In this document: positions 21,279 through 32,801 of the stretch, in pieces | Layout of the letters: every line of letters begins with the position of its first letter | Numbering within the stretch: position 1 is the stretch's first letter | DNA from: Oikopleura dioica | Lineage: Eukaryota; Chordata; Appendicularia; Copelata; Oikopleuridae | Reading direction: 5' to 3' | Length of the DNA stretch: 64,000 bases | NCBI GenBank assembly: GCA_907165135.1 | Contig: OU015569.1 | Location: 1,674,001-1,738,000 of the forward strand | Made by a program: the position numbers and the translations under genes | The notes under the pieces: model-generated | Seen by the model: only the letters and a program-made list of their open reading frames with translations | Told to the model about the DNA's origin: nothing | Database searches by the model: none

Positions 21279-23867
21279 TTAGTAAAGTCGGATGAAGTCG
21301 GATTCCCTCGCTGGCTTATTGCAAGTCGGGCAGCATTGTCGACGCGAGAAAGAGGCTTTGATGCACGTATTTCCAAACTTGTGGCCGCACTTGAGAGCGA
21401 TTTGGAAGTGGTCCTGTTCGTTGAACGGGTCGAAACAAATGGCGCAATTGTTTTCTAAAATTTTCAAATGCCTCTGTCAAAAAAGCATTGATCGTTACCT
21501 TCTTCAAGTTGCTCCAGTCGTTCCATTTTTTCTTTGTGCTCTTTTGCTTGTTGGGCTCTTTTCTGTTTTTCCTGATTCAGAAGTTCCTCCATACTCTTGC
21601 GCTAGAAAAAAAAATCATAGAAATATTCGTTAAAAAATGCCTTACTCTGACAGATTGTTGAGCCAGTTGTGCCTTTTGATTTTCATTTAGCTCCCTGTAA
21701 TCGTTTACGTTCGACTCTGCCTGAAGTTTCTCCATCAACAACTTTTCTTTTTCATCGAGTTCATTTCGAATGTTCTTGTGCAAGTCTTCTTCGGCCTGCG
21801 CCAGCCGGCGAATTTCTGTTTCTTGAACCTCGATTTTCGTGTTCGCTTGTTGCAGCTGCAAATTCAAGTTATCAAAAAGACTAAAGCTGAATTGCGAGAA
21901 ATGACCTGTATTTTGAGGCTATCGCAATCGCCCTGCTTCCACTTCAAGTCTTCGTTGAGCTTTTTTTAGGTTCAGACTTTTGTTTTAGGATTCTTATTTG
22001 AAAAGGAACTTCATGAAAATCGGTCGATAATTGTAAGAAAGCGAGTCCGACCGAACCTTGCTGCATTGTTCATTGGCCAAGCGTTGTGCATCCGCTGCAG
22101 AGCGAAGGAAATAAAGCACTTGACGGTTGGCGTTTGTTCTCGCTTTTTTCCACTGGGCATTTTCATTCTCCAGTTCCTCGATTCGCCGCTCACATTTCTT
22201 CCTCTGCGCAGTTTGTTCGTTTTTTTCTGATTCAATATTTTTGACGTATTTTTCCATGTCGTTGTGGTAACTGTCCACCTCTGCATCTTTTTTTCGGATT
22301 AAATTTTTAAGCTCAGCTACAGTGCCAAGACTTTCTTCCGATGTTCTTTTCAATGCTTCGTATTCTTCTTGTAATCCGTCAATTTGAGCTTCCAATTCAC
22401 TTTTCTCTTCAGTTATTGTTTTGAGATTCTTGACAGTGCTATAATATCATCTATCAGAGACCTTTCACAAGCTTTTAAGCTGGAAAATGTCTAGTAGACA
22501 TCGACATTTCGGGGGTTAGGGCTTCGGGGAGGGACACTGTATATATTTGTTCAAGAATTTAGGTAAATTACTAATTTAGCACATTCCTTTTGAAATTCTC
22601 TTCTCTCTTCTTGTCTTCTTCTCGTCAAGACGGAGTTTTTATTTTTGGATTCTTGAAGTTCAGCAGAAGCTTGTTCGAATTGCTGGAAAACTTGATCGTA
22701 GCTTTCGCGAAGCTGCTCGTAATTCTGGCTTATCTCTTCATTCTCTTCACCTAATTCGGTATTTCGTTTTATCAGACGCTTTATTTCTTCCTTCAAAGAG
22801 TTCAATTCGTCAACTTGGGAGCCTTGTTGAAGAGCGAATTCAGTTCTCGTCGTTTCTAGCTCTTCCCGCAAATCTTGAATTATTTCTTCATAATTAAAAA
22901 ATTCCTCATTTGGAACTTGAAGATTCGAAGCTTCTCCTCCATGATTTCGTTCTTCTTCTCTTTGATCTCTGATCGGCGTCTCGGGGCGGTCTTCTAGAGC
23001 TGGGCTCTCTTCTCTCGAATGGTTACGCTCGTCATCCGCATCGTCTTCAGAAAAATCGCTTTCAACGGTGGCTCTTTGGGGCGGACTCGGTGCTGCTATT
23101 TCAAGATTCTCAATTAGAGCAGGCTCGGCTTTCGGCTCTGGATCCGAGTACTGGAAAGGATGATTCGTTCTAAAGGGTGAATTACGGCAAACCACTTTGA
23201 GTAAAGCCACAAATAACTTTCTTACCTTGGAGGCACGGCATCAGTTGGTGACTTTTCGAATTTTCTTTGTGATTCTCCAAGGTCGGTCCTTTTTGGCGGC
23301 TGCGGCATTCGAAGCCGTCCACGGCCCCGTCCTCGAAGGCTTTGAAGAGATCCACTGCTCACTAGTGAGTCGTTTAACCCCCGCGGAGTGTAAGGCGGAG
23401 AGTCCGGCAAAGGAGGTTGCTCTGGAGCAACGACTGGCTCTTCCTCTAACGGCATTTCCGATTGCTTTCGAAGATAACGATTGGCGGCAGTTGAGCTTTC
23501 TTCGTCGTCGCCGCTGACTTCTGTTTCCGAAGCGTCTGCTATAATCGAAACATCTTTTGAGGAGGAAGAAGCAAGTGAAGAAATCGTCGGAGATTTTTTG
23601 CCAGCTTCCGATTTACTGAACAGATTTTCGAGATTCTTAGTTTTCAATCCTCAAAGATGGTCAAATCAACAACTGCCCTAGAACTTACTTGATATCTTCA
23701 ATATCGTCAAGGCCTATTTCTTCGAAGCTCGTCGACAAGTCCGTCCGAGTTGAAGTCATTCTCTCTCTTTGAGAAGCAAAAGGAGACAGGCTCGGGTAGA
23801 GCTGATTTGAACCGCCAGGTTGATTTGTCGATCCATTAACAAAATCGTAATCTTCACTTTCTCCCAT
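21279..23867 (-). CDS. Long coiled-coil protein with C-terminal RING finger
   Basis: Start MGESEDYDFVNGSTNQ at 23867; several exons separated by short introns run to the stop at 21279. The N-terminal third is Ser/Pro/Glu-rich and probably disordered (SLQSLRGRGRGRLRMPQPP). The middle is long coiled coil (EEIIQDLREELETTRTEFAL, then YEALKRTSEESLGTVAELKN, then EQLEE). The C-terminus is a C3HC4 RING: NCAICFDPFNEQDHF, LKCGHKFGNTCI, CCPTCNKP. Coiled coil followed by a terminal RING resembles the layout of BRE1-type and other scaffold ligases, but the sequence does not let me name one. Expected role: E3 ubiquitin ligase. The 23222-23640 exon contains the RGRGRGR patch, a possible RNA-binding or nuclear signal. 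Confidence 0.75.
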
Positions 23868-24220
23868 TTTACGTTAGTTCTCTTTGACGAGGTCGTTTTT
23901 AAAAATCCAGCGGCGGTTTTTGCGAAAAGGGAAAACTCGCCCGCGCAGACGAGTTTCTCTTTCTGACTCAGCTCGATAACAAATTTACATTTCACGTTTT
24001 TCTTGTTTGAAGAATGAAACCATCGCTTAACGATATTTAATAAACTTAGTCATCTCTGTTTGCACAGGCATTACTGAAATAAATAGGGTGAAAATTTCAA
24101 GAATTTTTGAAACAAAAATTATTAAAAAATATTCTTTAAAAATCACTTACAGAGCCAAAATGGGCTTTCAAAACGACTCCTCCTTGATTTCATCCCCGCA
24201 AAAAAGAAAAGATGGATATA

Positions 24221-24292
24221 TAGCAGAGGGAGGTTTCGATCCTCCGACCTCTGGGTTATGGGCCCAGCACGCTTCCGCTGCGCCACTCTGCT
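24221..24292 (-). tRNA. tRNA-iMet: Initiator tRNA-Met (CAT)
   Basis: The 72-nt minus-strand sequence begins AGCAGAGTGGCGCAGCGGAA and ends CTCTGCTA. It folds as a cloverleaf: acceptor AGCAGAG/CTCTGCT, anticodon loop centred on CAT within GGGCCCATAACCC, and T arm GGAGG/CCTCC around ATCGAAA. The A1:U72 pair and the three G:C pairs of the anticodon stem are hallmarks of eukaryotic initiator tRNA. T-rich sequence just downstream (24200-24213 on the minus strand) can terminate Pol III. No intron. Confidence 0.96.
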
Positions 24293-24788
24293 GAAAGCAA
24301 GCACCTCGATTTGCCGTTATCAATGAACACCGATGGAGGGCGATCCGTTATCATCGAGGATTTTTCTTTCGAAGTATCGGCTTCAGTTGGGGATATTCTC
24401 TTTCGACAGGAAATAGGGAAGGCAATGCTAAAAACGATGAATATGCTTATCGGCATAAGGAATTTCCTATCACCCCAGCACCGCTGATTAATCAACGAGA
24501 AGCGCATCTCGGGTGAATAAGTCATCATTTTTACCGACCTATCTTATTCGATTCTAAGATTTTTTCGCGCCAAAAGAAATTGTGCGCACCGTTCGAGGCC
24601 ATCCAAATGTCTGAAAATAGAGGAAAATTGTGAACAATCTGAATCATTCGATTCCATTTTTCTTTTTTTTTCGTTTCTTGACTGCGCCTCCGATTCGATT
24701 CCGCTTTCAATCACGAGACCATAATTGAACTGCCAACTTCCAGTCCCGAACCAAGCGAGAAATTTTGTACCGCCAGAACGAAGAAAAG

Positions 24789-27700
24789 ATGAACTCTCAT
24801 CTTCAGAAGCTCTCAGAGAATCTAAATATGCTTGAATCGATGATGGAGGAAGTTTGGTCCTCTACGGAGTCTTTCGATTTCACAGGTGAGAAAATCGCAT
24901 TCAGTGAAGCTTTTTTTATGTTTATTTTTTTTTGCTCTCCATTGATGTGTCGAGAAATGTCGGATAATTTAACCAGTGGCGAATTAATGAGGATAATTTT
25001 AGAGACCGGTCAAGTGGAACAGCTGATGTTCCTCCCTCACGACGTTGTCAGTTTCGTCGACGGTAATTGATTAAAAATGAAAAACGACTTGATTGTATTT
25101 TGGATTTCAGAAGACGGAACAATCATTCGCGGTGTGGTCAAGAACACAGACTATTTGGGCGATGACCTTGGCCTCAGCTTCAAGGAGAAGATTGCGAAGC
25201 TCAAACATAAATATGTCGATAACAACGCTGAGACTTTCACAGTATCCACCTTTCCGTCGAAAAAGGTCGTCCATAAACAAGGCGAAGAGCTTAAGCTGCT
25301 CCATCGACCATTCATTTTGGGCGACGTTGTCAGACGAGACAAGAGTGATGAGATCGGAACAGTTGTTGCGATCGAGTTTGAAAGTGACGTCAGAGTCCCA
25401 GGTACAAACTTGGAATTGGAGAAGATCTCTTCAAAAAGGTTTGAAGTTAATAATGAATATCAATTCTTATTATTTGTTCAGACTTTTTTCCTGTGCTCCG
25501 ACCTTTCCTGGGCAGAAGGTGGCTCTCAACGGCTGGATCGGCGAAATAACAAAGTACAAGAGTAAAACAGGAAGCATGGCGGAAACCGGTTCATTTTCTT
25601 CGAGCGACGAGGTCGAAGTCAACTGGGTCGCCTGCGGAAAGAATGAGCCGTCCCCAAAACCGAACAGCAAAGTTGACTCTTCTGAACTATCGCAGCTGCA
25701 AGCGCCTTGGAACCAGGAGAATATTGCCTACAAGAATTCTGGCACTACCTCCAAGATTTGGGGTGTTAGACTCGGGGACCGCTTTAGAATCAAGCTTGCA
25801 GAAGAAGAAGCACAGCGTCTCAACATCCTGATGAAAAGTCAAGAAGTCAACCCTTCGAAAGTCGTTGACCTTGCGAAACCCAATTATTCGAAGGATGCAA
25901 AGAAGATTTCCTCGGATGATTTTCTGGAAAAGCTGGCAAAGATCGCCAACGATGACGAGAACCAAAACTGGGTATGCCTCCGCTTTCCCAACTTCACGGT
26001 GATAACTTACAAAGGCAATTCGTCGACTTGGTACAACGACTTGGATCCAGAAGATCCCGACCCAAAAAAGATCAGCAGCTTGTTCGAGGCTATTTTCAAG
26101 AATGAAAAGGTAGACAAGGAGGGGATGAAGGAGAAAGTAAACCGAGCTTACGAAGAAATCGAAAAGCTACTTGGGGAAAAACTTTCACTTGACAGCATGA
26201 ATATCCAATTTAATGAATTCACATGGCCAATGCCGGAAGGGAAGACGAGAAAGAATTACGAATTCGACCTGGGATATCAATCAGGCGTGGAAAACTCAGC
26301 CAATTTTGAATTCAAAGATGAGAAGTGGATTGCCGTCGAGATCACTTCTTGCACGTCGACTTGTAAGGTGGTATGGCAATCGGGTGAAATCGAAGACTGC
26401 AATTCTACTGAACTCTCGAAATACCCCTCTCTTATAATTTCGCAGAAGTTCCTTCCAGGCAAGTTTTATTAAAGCGAAGTACTTATTGATGGTTGAATAA
26501 TAGGCAATTATGTTGCTCGTAAAAAACAGGAAAATCTCGCCGAATGGGGTAGCATCTTTTCCGTCGATTTCACTAAGAAGCAAATGGTTGTCCAATGGTA
26601 CATCGACGAAACAACTAAAGAACGAGAAACAGTCTCTTTCAACGACACGAATGCTCATCCAGATCTCAAATTTCCCCTCGGAAGCCTCGTTGTAAACAAG
26701 AGTCAATCACAGATCAACTGTCCGGGCGTCGGAATGGTAAAAGGCTACCTACCTTGCGGAAAACTCGAGATAATGTGGGCCGATAGGACCTGAGTTATAA
26801 TTCTAACAGATCTCAAGAACAATAAGTAAGACAGCTGAGCAAAAAATTATAACTCTGAGCAGAACAGAGTCTCCCGTTTTTCCAACTCAACTCATCCCCG
26901 AAAGTCTGCTCTTCCCAAAAGAAGACTTTTCATGGTCCATGCCATGGACCATGGGAAGTGGAGCAGGCTATGGAATGTCCGAAGAAGACGGATCAAAAAC
27001 AACCGAGGAGAAGATTTCCGAGATTACAGAGCCTGTTATTGATGAGGTGCCTATTGCCGATCTTGGCCAAGGAACGGGCTCATCAGCAACTGCTATTTTG
27101 AAAAAAAAATAGCTCGTTAGTCCGTCAAAAGTTCATTTTCTTGAAGATCCCAGTCCAAGTCACGCTTTCTTCAATTCCAAAAATGATCACTCAAAGGCTA
27201 GGTTCATATAATTTCCACCCTTCATTTGATGTATCGTTATGAAGGAAAAAAGAATAACCGAACAAAAAGTCATTTTTAAAGATTTACAACTCTGAAATCA
27301 GCAGACTTCAAACGTCGATCCCTAAAGGTGTTCACTTGTGGGCATATGAAAGTCGCCTCGATTTACTTTCATTCGCCATCGAAGGTATCCGAAATTCCAT
27401 TTCAATTCTTCGAGAGCATTTTTGTTAAGGGCCAGCAGGGACTCCTTACGAACACTGCCTCTTCTGCTTCGACGTTTGCCTTCCAGATGGATACCCGCTC
27501 ACCTCCCCGCCGAAAGTCCGCTACAGATCAACGCTAAATACAAGGTTTTCCTCTTTCTCTTTATTAGAAGCTCACGCATTTTTTCAGAATCAATCCAAAT
27601 CTATACGCCGACGGTAAGGTCTGCCTATCCCTCCTTGGAACTTGGGCGGGTAATGGGTGCGAGAAGTGGAAATACAATTCGAATCTTTTGCAATTGCTAG

Positions 27701-28234
27701 TCTCGCTTCAAGGTAAACGAATCAGAGGCATTTGCGAATTATCATTCCTACTAAGGGCTCACACTGAATGCCGAGCCGTATTTCAACGAGCCTGTCCACG
27801 AGCTTACAAAAAATAAAATATCTGGCGAAAAAGGCTCAAAGATATACAATCAGGGTATCACGAAAACACTCTGCGATCACGTGATCACGACAATCAGGTA
27901 AAGAACATCCACAACTACAGTATTTCTAACAACGTCCGTCGCAGAAATCCAGGACAGCCATTCGAAGAGCTCGTGAAGGAGTTCTACTTTGGATCGAAGC
28001 CGTCCGAGAAAAAAGGAGTCATTGACAAGTTCATCGAAAAGATGGAAAAGCTGACTACAGAAAACCCAGGCGATTTAGCTTATCCACTCTTGCCCATCTC
28101 AGACGACTCAAAATCTTTTCTGTCAGGTCAGAAGCTCATTCTATATTTTATTCTATAACCATTTACTAGCAAAAGTCAAAACGCTGAAGAAAATCAAGTC
28201 CGAAAATGATGAGAATGTCACATCTTCTGCCTAG
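24789..28234 (+). pseudogene. UBE2O: UBE2O-like E2/E3 hybrid ubiquitin ligase, copy 1 (in-frame stop before UBC domain)
   Basis: Full UBE2O layout: N-terminal conserved regions with a DVVSFVDG motif, the [19 protein letters not shown] repeat, EVNWVACG, a long linker, a second KOW-like repeat (EWGSIFSVDFTKKQMVVQWY), and the UBC domain [54 protein letters not shown] (the Cys of [10 protein letters not shown] is the catalytic one), then EPYFNEP. UBE2O in other animals ubiquitinates basic, unassembled proteins. The exon before the UBC domain reads TAG at 27109-27111, where copy 2 has TGG (Trp), in an otherwise aligned frame. Translation would stop before the catalytic domain unless that stretch is spliced out or the base is an error. 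The UBC exons themselves remain open, so decay is recent or the stop is bypassed. Contains a GC-AG intron after FLPG and an AG-AG intron flanked by inverted repeats. Confidence 0.75.
26793..26859 (+). other. Intron bounded by inverted repeats (candidate transposon-derived intron), UBE2O copy 1
   Basis: Between codons for MWADRT and RTESPVF the reading frame is kept only if about 67 nt are removed. The excised piece begins near GAGTTATAATT and ends AATTATAACTC, an 11-bp perfect inverted repeat similar to the CAGAGTTGCAAATT ends of MITE family 1, and it contains GCTGAGC. The implied splice dinucleotides are AG...AG, not GT-AG. The exact boundary can shift by one or two bases. Confidence 0.6.
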
Positions 28235-28631
28235 AAGTTCATCACTGTACATTATTTTTCGGCTGCCTCTTCGCTCTCCTCCTTGCTATCAAAAAAACTG
28301 GCTGCAAATGACCTTGGCTACTTGAGTCTGCGTTGATTTATGAATGTTGATATGTATAAATTTTGGCGCCTGTACAATTTTCGATGCAACAGCGATGACA
28401 TAGTATCAGTTGGCCGCTTTTTCATAAATATTTTATTTGAATGAAAGAAAGAAAGAATATTAGAAGATTTAATTTTATTATTCTAAAAAGAGCGAGGTAA
28501 TGGTTCTGTCAAAGAATATCAAGGCGTTTTTGGCAAGAGGGGTCACGTGACCAGGGTCGACTTTGTTGACCGTATTTGTCTTTTGCTGATTTGGTCAAAG
28601 TTGTTTGAATGAAACGTTGTTGTGCGGGCTG
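28235..28631. other. Interval downstream of UBE2O copy 1
   Basis: AT-rich spacer between the convergent UBE2O copy 1 and the small Ser-rich gene. No ORF or RNA gene seen. Confidence 0.35.
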
Positions 28632-29223
28632 CTACTCCGCGACGAGAGCCGTTCCGCGGAAGGAAACACTCTTCTCTGGTCGATGGCGTCTTCCAGCCGC
28701 AGTTCTGAGAGAGGAGTTCCCAGGTCGCCGCAAGGGAGTGTTCTCGCCCTTTTGAGCACCACTCGGCCGCGCGGGCGGTGCCACCAGTTGCGTCGAGTCA
28801 GACTCTGACTCGGCAGTGCCCGAATTCTTGCCGCTGCCGAAGGAGTTTGTCCGGCTCATTCGGTCAGCCTGCGCAAAGTTAGAATATCCAACGCGGGTGT
28901 TCAACGGCACCAGCGATGGCTCCGGTCCTTGTTCTGAAGAAAACAATTATTAGCAACTTCTCAGTGATATTTTCCAGAATTGAATTTTGAAGAATTGCCT
29001 TACCGAGAAAAACACTATCGGCGTAGTTGTTGTTGGTGGTGTCGAGGGGTTGAGAGTTGTTGGCGGCGGGTAACGAGTAAGTGGCGCGGTGGGGAATGTT
29101 GGCACTTGTATTATCGATTTCTACAGAGTTGCTCTGGGCGTGCTCTTCCTGCGACACTCGGATAAAGTAGCGAGAGTGGAAGATCACCAAGCGTCCGCAT
29201 AGATACACATTGTAGAGGCTCAT
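28632..29223 (-). CDS. Orphan Ser/Asn/Thr-rich protein, 173 aa
   Basis: Two exons, 29223-29004 and 28933-28632, joined across a GT-AG intron of 70 nt without a frame break. N-terminus MSLYNVYLCGRLVIFHSRYF is hydrophobic to basic; the rest is low complexity with many Ser, Asn and Thr (SVEIDNTSANIPHRATYSLP, then RMSRTNSFGSGKNSGTAES). RMSRTNSF and RPEKSVSF look like basophilic-kinase phosphorylation sites. It could be the cytosolic tail of a larger protein whose upstream exons I missed. No family recognised. Confidence 0.5.
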
Positions 29224-29417
29224 CAGCGCAAGGAAACCCTTAGTCTGGATCAGCGCGTGCTCAGTTTATCTACTTCTTCTTTCTTAATTGAATCGAGAAG
29301 ATATGCCACGCGAACCCGATTTGGCATACGATAATGCTTATTTATCCCCTTTTCTCGTGGTAGAAATTGAAAACAGAAAAGTTCTCTTTGTTGATATCAA
29401 GACGCGATTTCTGATCC

Positions 29418-29841
29418 TCATTCCTGACAAGCGCATTCAATAAATAAACAGCTGCGCAGTATTGAAATTTCATTCGTCAAGAGCTCTATCCCCAGATATT
29501 CCAGCGTCGTATCTGACATTCCTCCCTTTGTTTGGCTGTTTTCAGCTCTGTTCGAGTAGAGTATTGACAGATAAGCACCAAAACTCGACGAGCCAGTGCA
29601 AATTAACGACTAAAATATGGTTTAAAAAAGGGATGACAAAGTGCTTTCTTACGAGTAAGCAGGAGGTGCCGTATGCCCATTTGGAATTGACGCAAGCGCC
29701 CTTCCTGGGTTTTTCAAAGTACTCATTTTTATAACAAGTCTTCCTAAACCGTGGAGTTGATCTAACCCGAACCTGACCAGATTCTGAGTGGGCAGAGATC
29801 GCGAATAGCGACGCTATCACTGCAAAACATGAACAAATCAT
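29418..29841 (-). CDS. Small secreted cysteine-containing protein, 126 aa
   Basis: ATG at 29841 starts a classical signal peptide (MICSCFAVIASLFAISAHS). Exon 1 (29841-29653) ends at GTAAG, exon 2 (29609-29418) follows a TTTTAG acceptor, and the frame is kept to TGA. The mature part has cysteines in RKTCYKNEYF, GACVNSKWAYGTSC and LSLICTGSSSFGAYL, plus three near the C-terminus. The W-x-YGTSC spacing recalls sushi/CCP modules, but the match is weak and the domain would be incomplete. An extracellular role is expected; partner unknown. Confidence 0.5.
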
Positions 29842-29988
29842 CCCATGTCCGAATGGACCGTAGGTGTCTTCTGAAAAAATGGTTCAAAAAGGGTTAAACT
29901 CATAATCAAGACTATTTATATAAAGAAGATTGAATCTGATTTTGAATTTTTAATTCTCGTTTTAAATTTTCCGAGAATATGATTTAGG

Positions 29989-30363
29989 TCAATTTGTTTC
30001 TCTTTTTTCTATTAATTTTTCATCGTTTTTTGAACCCTTTGCAAAACATGATCTCGTGATGTGATTCATGCTTATTTTGTTTTCTGTTCTAAAGGCGGAG
30101 CCTTTTTTCTTCACATCGATTTCATAATCGGACGATTGCTTGCAGAATTCACTGTAACTGAGGGCGAGAATGATGATGTCCAACAGCCAGATCAATACGC
30201 ACAGTACTGTTGAGGTGACGGCAACTCGTGACACTCCATTGATACTTTTGCAAGGGTCACTCTTTTCGTCCGCCTTTGCTTTTAATTTTCTAATTGTGTT
30301 AGTAATTAGAGCGCGTGTAGCTAATCTATCAATTGAATGTTGGAACAGAGCTGTCCCGGGCAA
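29989..30363 (-). CDS. Possible membrane-protein exon, orphan
   Basis: Open frame of 124 codons without an early ATG; it opens at TTG, so an upstream exon would be needed. It has one strong hydrophobic span (VAVTSTVLCVLIWLLDIIIL) after a basic segment (TIRKLKAKADEKSDPCK) and ends in a Lys-rich tail. It could be an exon of a single-pass membrane protein. No family recognised. Confidence 0.3.
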   Translation of the reverse strand: MPGTALFQHSIDRLATRALITNTIRKLKAKADEKSDPCKSINGVSRVAVTSTVLCVLIWLLDIIILALSYSEFCKQSSDYEIDVKKKGSAFRTENKISMNHITRSCFAKGSKNDEKLIEKRETN

Positions 30364-30804
30364 TTAATTAGCTCCATATGCGTAAACCTTGAGCCAGAGG
30401 TCATCGTTTATCCCCTCATTTCGCAACTGTACTGTATTGATAATGCATAAGTAGAAACGGTTATGAGCGGCGCCGGCTCTGTTCCAATTATTCGCGCATT
30501 ACTGTAAATTGCACTCGAACACGTGGACTTATCGAAAATCTAGATAACCGGCGTGAAGGAAGAAATCTCTGAAATCTCCGGGTTGCATGTGATTTAGAAG
30601 GGATCAACCGGGATTTTCACCTACTTTCATTGCATTATCCTATTACAAATACTATCGCCCCGCTAATCTCAATGAAACAGAAGAGCCCAAACCGCTTAAA
30701 AAAATAAATATTTTCCCAATTTTGATGAACTTGTTAGTCTGAATCTAGGATAGAAAGCCGCAGTCAGTATTTTAAGAGCTTTTTATTAAGGACCCCCCTC
30801 CCCC

Positions 30805-31021
30805 CTGGGCTCGGCAACCTGTGTAGAAAGCCTGAGTCAGGGTCTGAAAAAGCTGAAATTAAAAGCCGCGCAGCGGCTTTTTAAAAAACTAAGCCGCGAA
30901 GCGGCTTCGCTAATACTACCATTACAATCTATCAAAAATTTTGGCAAAGCCGCTTTGCGGCTTTTAATTTCAGCTCTTTCAGGCCCTGACTCAGGCTTTC
31001 TACACAGGTTGCCGAGCCCAG
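30805..31021. mobile_element. Palindromic MITE, family 2, copy 2 (217 bp)
   Basis: Ends CTGGGCTCGGCAACCTGTGT and complement, with a perfect 8-bp flanking repeat CCTCCCCC (30797-30804, 31022-31029). It has the same nested GCCGCGNAGCGGC hairpins as copy 1. Confidence 0.88.
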
Positions 31022-31814
31022 CCTCCCCCGTCAAGTTTGACGATTTTCGGGAATCAATTCTTCAAAAATCGTCAAGAAAAATTTCAAAAATCTTAAGGGG
31101 ATCAACCCGATATCCTTCTTTGAAAAAGTCGCTAGGAGAGAATTACGAACCTGACTCTAGTTAGGCATTTTAAGGATAGATCGGTCTTTAATTAGTAAGG
31201 AAAAAGGCATAATTACAGTAACAACAACTCTTTCCCACGTCGTAATAATAATTTGAAGGCGAAAGTTGAGTCGAGAATGCATGTATTTTTGCGAAAAACG
31301 ATGCAGCTCAGCAGCATCAAGCACGAATTTGGAATTGTGACACTATGACACGATGAAATAGTATAAATGCCAAGTCAATGACGAACCAATTAAAAATTAA
31401 TTAAAAACGAAATTATTAATTTTGCTTCAAAAGACAAATTATATTTCGGCTTGGGAACGTATTTTACTATTATCCACTGTCTGGCGAAAAAAAAGGTTGA
31501 AAAAGTTCACTCAAGTTATCGCCGAGTAAGATGACGGACAGTAACTTCAGTCTTCAGTTTCTGATCATTACAGAAAAAAAAAGTACGAATAATTGATATT
31601 TCTGCTGTCATAAAATGACTCGCAACACGTGACACGTGTGTCTGTTTGGGAGGTGTTGCATTTGGCCAGGAATATAAATAAGAACTTACGTAGATTTATA
31701 AGAACCATATTATGGGGCTTGGTGAACGGGGCGATTTTGAGCTAAATTATGAATGAGCAGCCGGCTTTTGCAAAGCTCGGATAGCCGATAATTAGAGCTT
31801 TTAACCTAAACTTA

Positions 31815-32015
31815 TTAATTCTGAAGTCGGAATATTGATCTCAGTCGAGATTTTAATGCAATCAACCGACACGCCAGCCCAGCTGGTATCCTCCAAAAAA
31901 AGCCCAGACACATTCGAAACTGAACTTCAAAGATGGCAATATTCAATATCAAAAATACTACATAGCTAACTGTATTTTTTAAGGCATTTCGACCCGAAAG
32001 CCGGGTTGGATCCAT
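31815..32015 (-). CDS. Possible small hydrophobic protein, 66 aa
   Basis: ATG at 32015, stop at 31815. It has a hydrophobic middle (VSYVVFLILNIAIFEVQF) and a basic C-terminus. The main support is context: three CCAAT boxes lie 20-70 bp upstream on the same strand. No family recognised, and it may be chance. Confidence 0.25.
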   Translation of the reverse strand: MDPTRLSGRNALKNTVSYVVFLILNIAIFEVQFRMCLGFFWRIPAGLACRLIALKSRLRSIFRLQN

Positions 32016-32035
32016 CTTGTTGGGTTTCTGGGCTT

Positions 32036-32082
32036 ATTGGCATATGATTGGCTTACATCAGCCATACAGGCTTTTGATTGGC
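32036..32082 (-). promoter_or_regulatory. Cluster of three CCAAT boxes
   Basis: On the minus strand, CCAAT occurs at about 32036-32040, 32046-32051 and 32076-32081, two of them as GCCAATCA. Closely spaced CCAAT boxes are typical of NF-Y-driven promoters. They point towards the small ORF ending at 31815. Confidence 0.4.
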
Positions 32083-32801
32083 TAAAACCCCAGGAGCATC
32101 CCCATCCCCCATAAAACCTTAAAGAACTACCCTCAACCCCACGTTGCTAAGAGCCCATTCCAGCTACTGTAATTACTGTTTCAGTTGCGGTCTAATAAGT
32201 GTTCCCTTTCCTCATGTCATAATTTCCGCCTCTGGAGGTAGTTACTGGATCTGTTCATAATTTTTCGTAAAGCAGCTTTTTCAGTCTTTTTGTTTCTTCT
32301 TTGCTACTGAGTTCTTTTCTGGAGTCTCTCTTTCTGGCTTTGGCACTCTCTGGACTTTCGCCTTGGTTTTGCAAAGGGTTTTTTTTGGGGTAAGAAGGAA
32401 GAAGTGAGCTATAGTGAGCCGCCAGGACTGAGATAAGCTTCTATCTGATTCGCGTCGCCGTAAAAATAAGCGGCGGAGGGCGCGCAACGCGCTGAAGAGA
32501 AAGGGCGCCCGAGGGGCTCCGCATGGAACTTCTCCATCTCTCCCTTTATCTGTACGGGAGTATACGAGCATATGTGTAGACCGTCTTCTACTTCCGAAAA
32601 TCATTGGAAACGGTCGATCGAGCGCAGCAAATTCCGAAGCTGGCGCTGGTTGAACCCAGAAATTTATTCTAATTTTAGAACTCGCGCTTTTTTAAAGAAC
32701 TTGTTTGTTTCGCAAATCTAAAAATTATTCAACAATTTTCTCTAAAGACTAATCTTCAATGAAGAGCTAAGATGTTCTAACTTGATCTTTTCGTGATCAC
32801 T

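Noticed and set aside
25093-26472. 459-codon ORF starting at 25093
   Set aside because: Only the part from about 25490 is in the true UBE2O frame; the first part crosses an intron in the wrong frame.
32281-32604. Lys/Arg-rich minus ORF of 107 codons, histone-like composition
   Set aside because: No histone or ribosomal motif, and composition alone is not enough.
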